A stretch of DNA of 6,854 nt from Balneolaceae bacterium (lineage in GTDB: Bacteria; Bacteroidota; Rhodothermia; Balneolales; Balneolaceae), in the NCBI GenBank assembly GCA_007117235.1, contig SKGY01000012.1:1-6854 (forward strand). Direction: 5' to 3'. A program made the position numbers and the translations under genes. Within the stretch, counting starts at the first letter, position 1. Each line of letters begins with the position of its first letter. The notes under the pieces were generated by a model. That model searched no databases. It saw nothing but the letters and a program-made list of their open reading frames with translations, and was not told the DNA's origin. This document shows positions 6,301-6,854 of the stretch, piece by piece.

Positions 6301-6854
6301 ATGCAATACCTTGATTTTGAACAACCCATTGAAGAGCTCGAAAAGAAAATAAATGAGTTAAATGAGCTCTCTGTCGGTGATGATGTATTGAAGCCGGAAA
6401 TTGAGAGGTTAAGAAAAAAAGCGAATCAGCTTCGTGAGTCTATATTCTCAAATCTTACAAGATGGCAAAGAGTGCAGCTTGCAAGGCATCCTGAGAGACC
6501 TTATACGCTCGATTATATTGACATAATCGCGGATGATTTTATTGAACTGTATGGCGATCGGTTTCATGCAGATGATAAAGCTATGATTGGTGGGCTTGCC
6601 ACTATTGATGGCAAGTCTGTTATGATTATCGGGCATCAAAAAGGCCGTGATACAAAAAGTAGGCAGTATAGAAATTTTGGGATGGCAAATCCTGAGGGGT
6701 ATCGTAAAGCATACCGCTTGATAAAAATGGCGGAAAAATTCGGAATACCTGTTGTCACACTTCTTGATACGCCGGGGGCGTTTCCGGGGCTCGAGGCTGA
6801 AGAACGAGGACAAGCTGAGGCAATTGCCAGAAATTTAAAAATGATGGCGATGCT
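6301..6854 (+). CDS. accA: Acetyl-CoA carboxylase carboxyltransferase alpha subunit (5' part, cut by window edge)
   Basis: An open frame from ATG 6301 to the window end: 184 codons of a protein that is usually about 315-325 residues. AccA pairs with AccD to move the carboxyl group from carboxybiotin on AccB to acetyl-CoA, giving malonyl-CoA for fatty acid synthesis in the cytoplasm. The N-terminus has the expected amphipathic coiled coil ([12 protein letters not shown] to about residue 45), then [50 protein letters not shown] and the strongly conserved [18 protein letters not shown] near residues 157-174. No stop or frameshift occurs in the visible part. No Shine-Dalgarno precedes the ATG. 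It lies 66 bp after gldC, in an AT-rich spacer that could hold its own promoter or simply be read through. Confidence 0.95.
   Translation, partial: MQYLDFEQPIEELEKKINELNELSVGDDVLKPEIERLRKKANQLRESIFSNLTRWQRVQLARHPERPYTLDYIDIIADDFIELYGDRFHADDKAMIGGLATIDGKSVMIIGHQKGRDTKSRQYRNFGMANPEGYRKAYRLIKMAEKFGIPVVTLLDTPGAFPGLEAEERGQAEAIARNLKMMAM

Noticed and set aside
6448..6813. 121-codon open frame on the minus strand
   Set aside because: It is antisense to accA, whose plus-strand frame shows strong family conservation.

Overview
The window looks like ordinary chromosomal DNA from a bacterium of the Bacteroidota/Balneolota/Rhodothermota (FCB) group. The best lineage marker is a full-length GldC-type protein at 5899-6234. 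It is supported by moderate-to-low G+C (roughly 40 percent by eye), by the near absence of Shine-Dalgarno sequences in front of the genes, and by a loose lipobox on the HtrA protease. A marine or halophilic Balneola/Gracilimonas-like organism would fit, but that placement is inference. I see no insertion sequence, phage gene, CRISPR array, tRNA or rRNA.

Layout. On the left, a small uncharacterised protein gene (55-339, +) runs tail to tail, with a 9-bp overlap, into a leftward pair: thiamine pyrophosphokinase (1758-2375, -) followed 8 bp later by a sodium:solute symporter (331-1749, -). The tail-to-tail junction holds a compact palindrome containing both stop codons. A 110-bp divergent intergenic region (2376-2485) separates this pair from a rightward series: an NrnA-like DHH phosphoesterase (2486-3451), an HtrA-type serine protease with a lipoprotein-like signal (3456-4649), an RluD-family rRNA pseudouridine synthase (4884-5894), gldC (5899-6234), and the 5' part of accA (6301 to the window edge). 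NrnA/HtrA and RluD/GldC are separated by only 4 bp each, suggesting two co-transcribed pairs. The 234-bp HtrA-RluD gap holds a strong hairpin and no convincing gene.

How the genes relate. TPK makes the cofactor thiamine diphosphate; the symporter beside it could supply thiamine or a precursor, but its substrate cannot be read from the sequence. The rightward genes are mixed housekeeping functions: nanoRNA/pAp turnover, envelope protein quality control, 23S rRNA modification, a gliding-associated small protein, and the first committed step of fatty acid synthesis.

I do not see a new biological system here. The points most worth a second look are the symporter-TPK pairing, the single-PDZ lipid-anchored HtrA, the unknown 94-residue protein, and two hairpins placed at gene ends.
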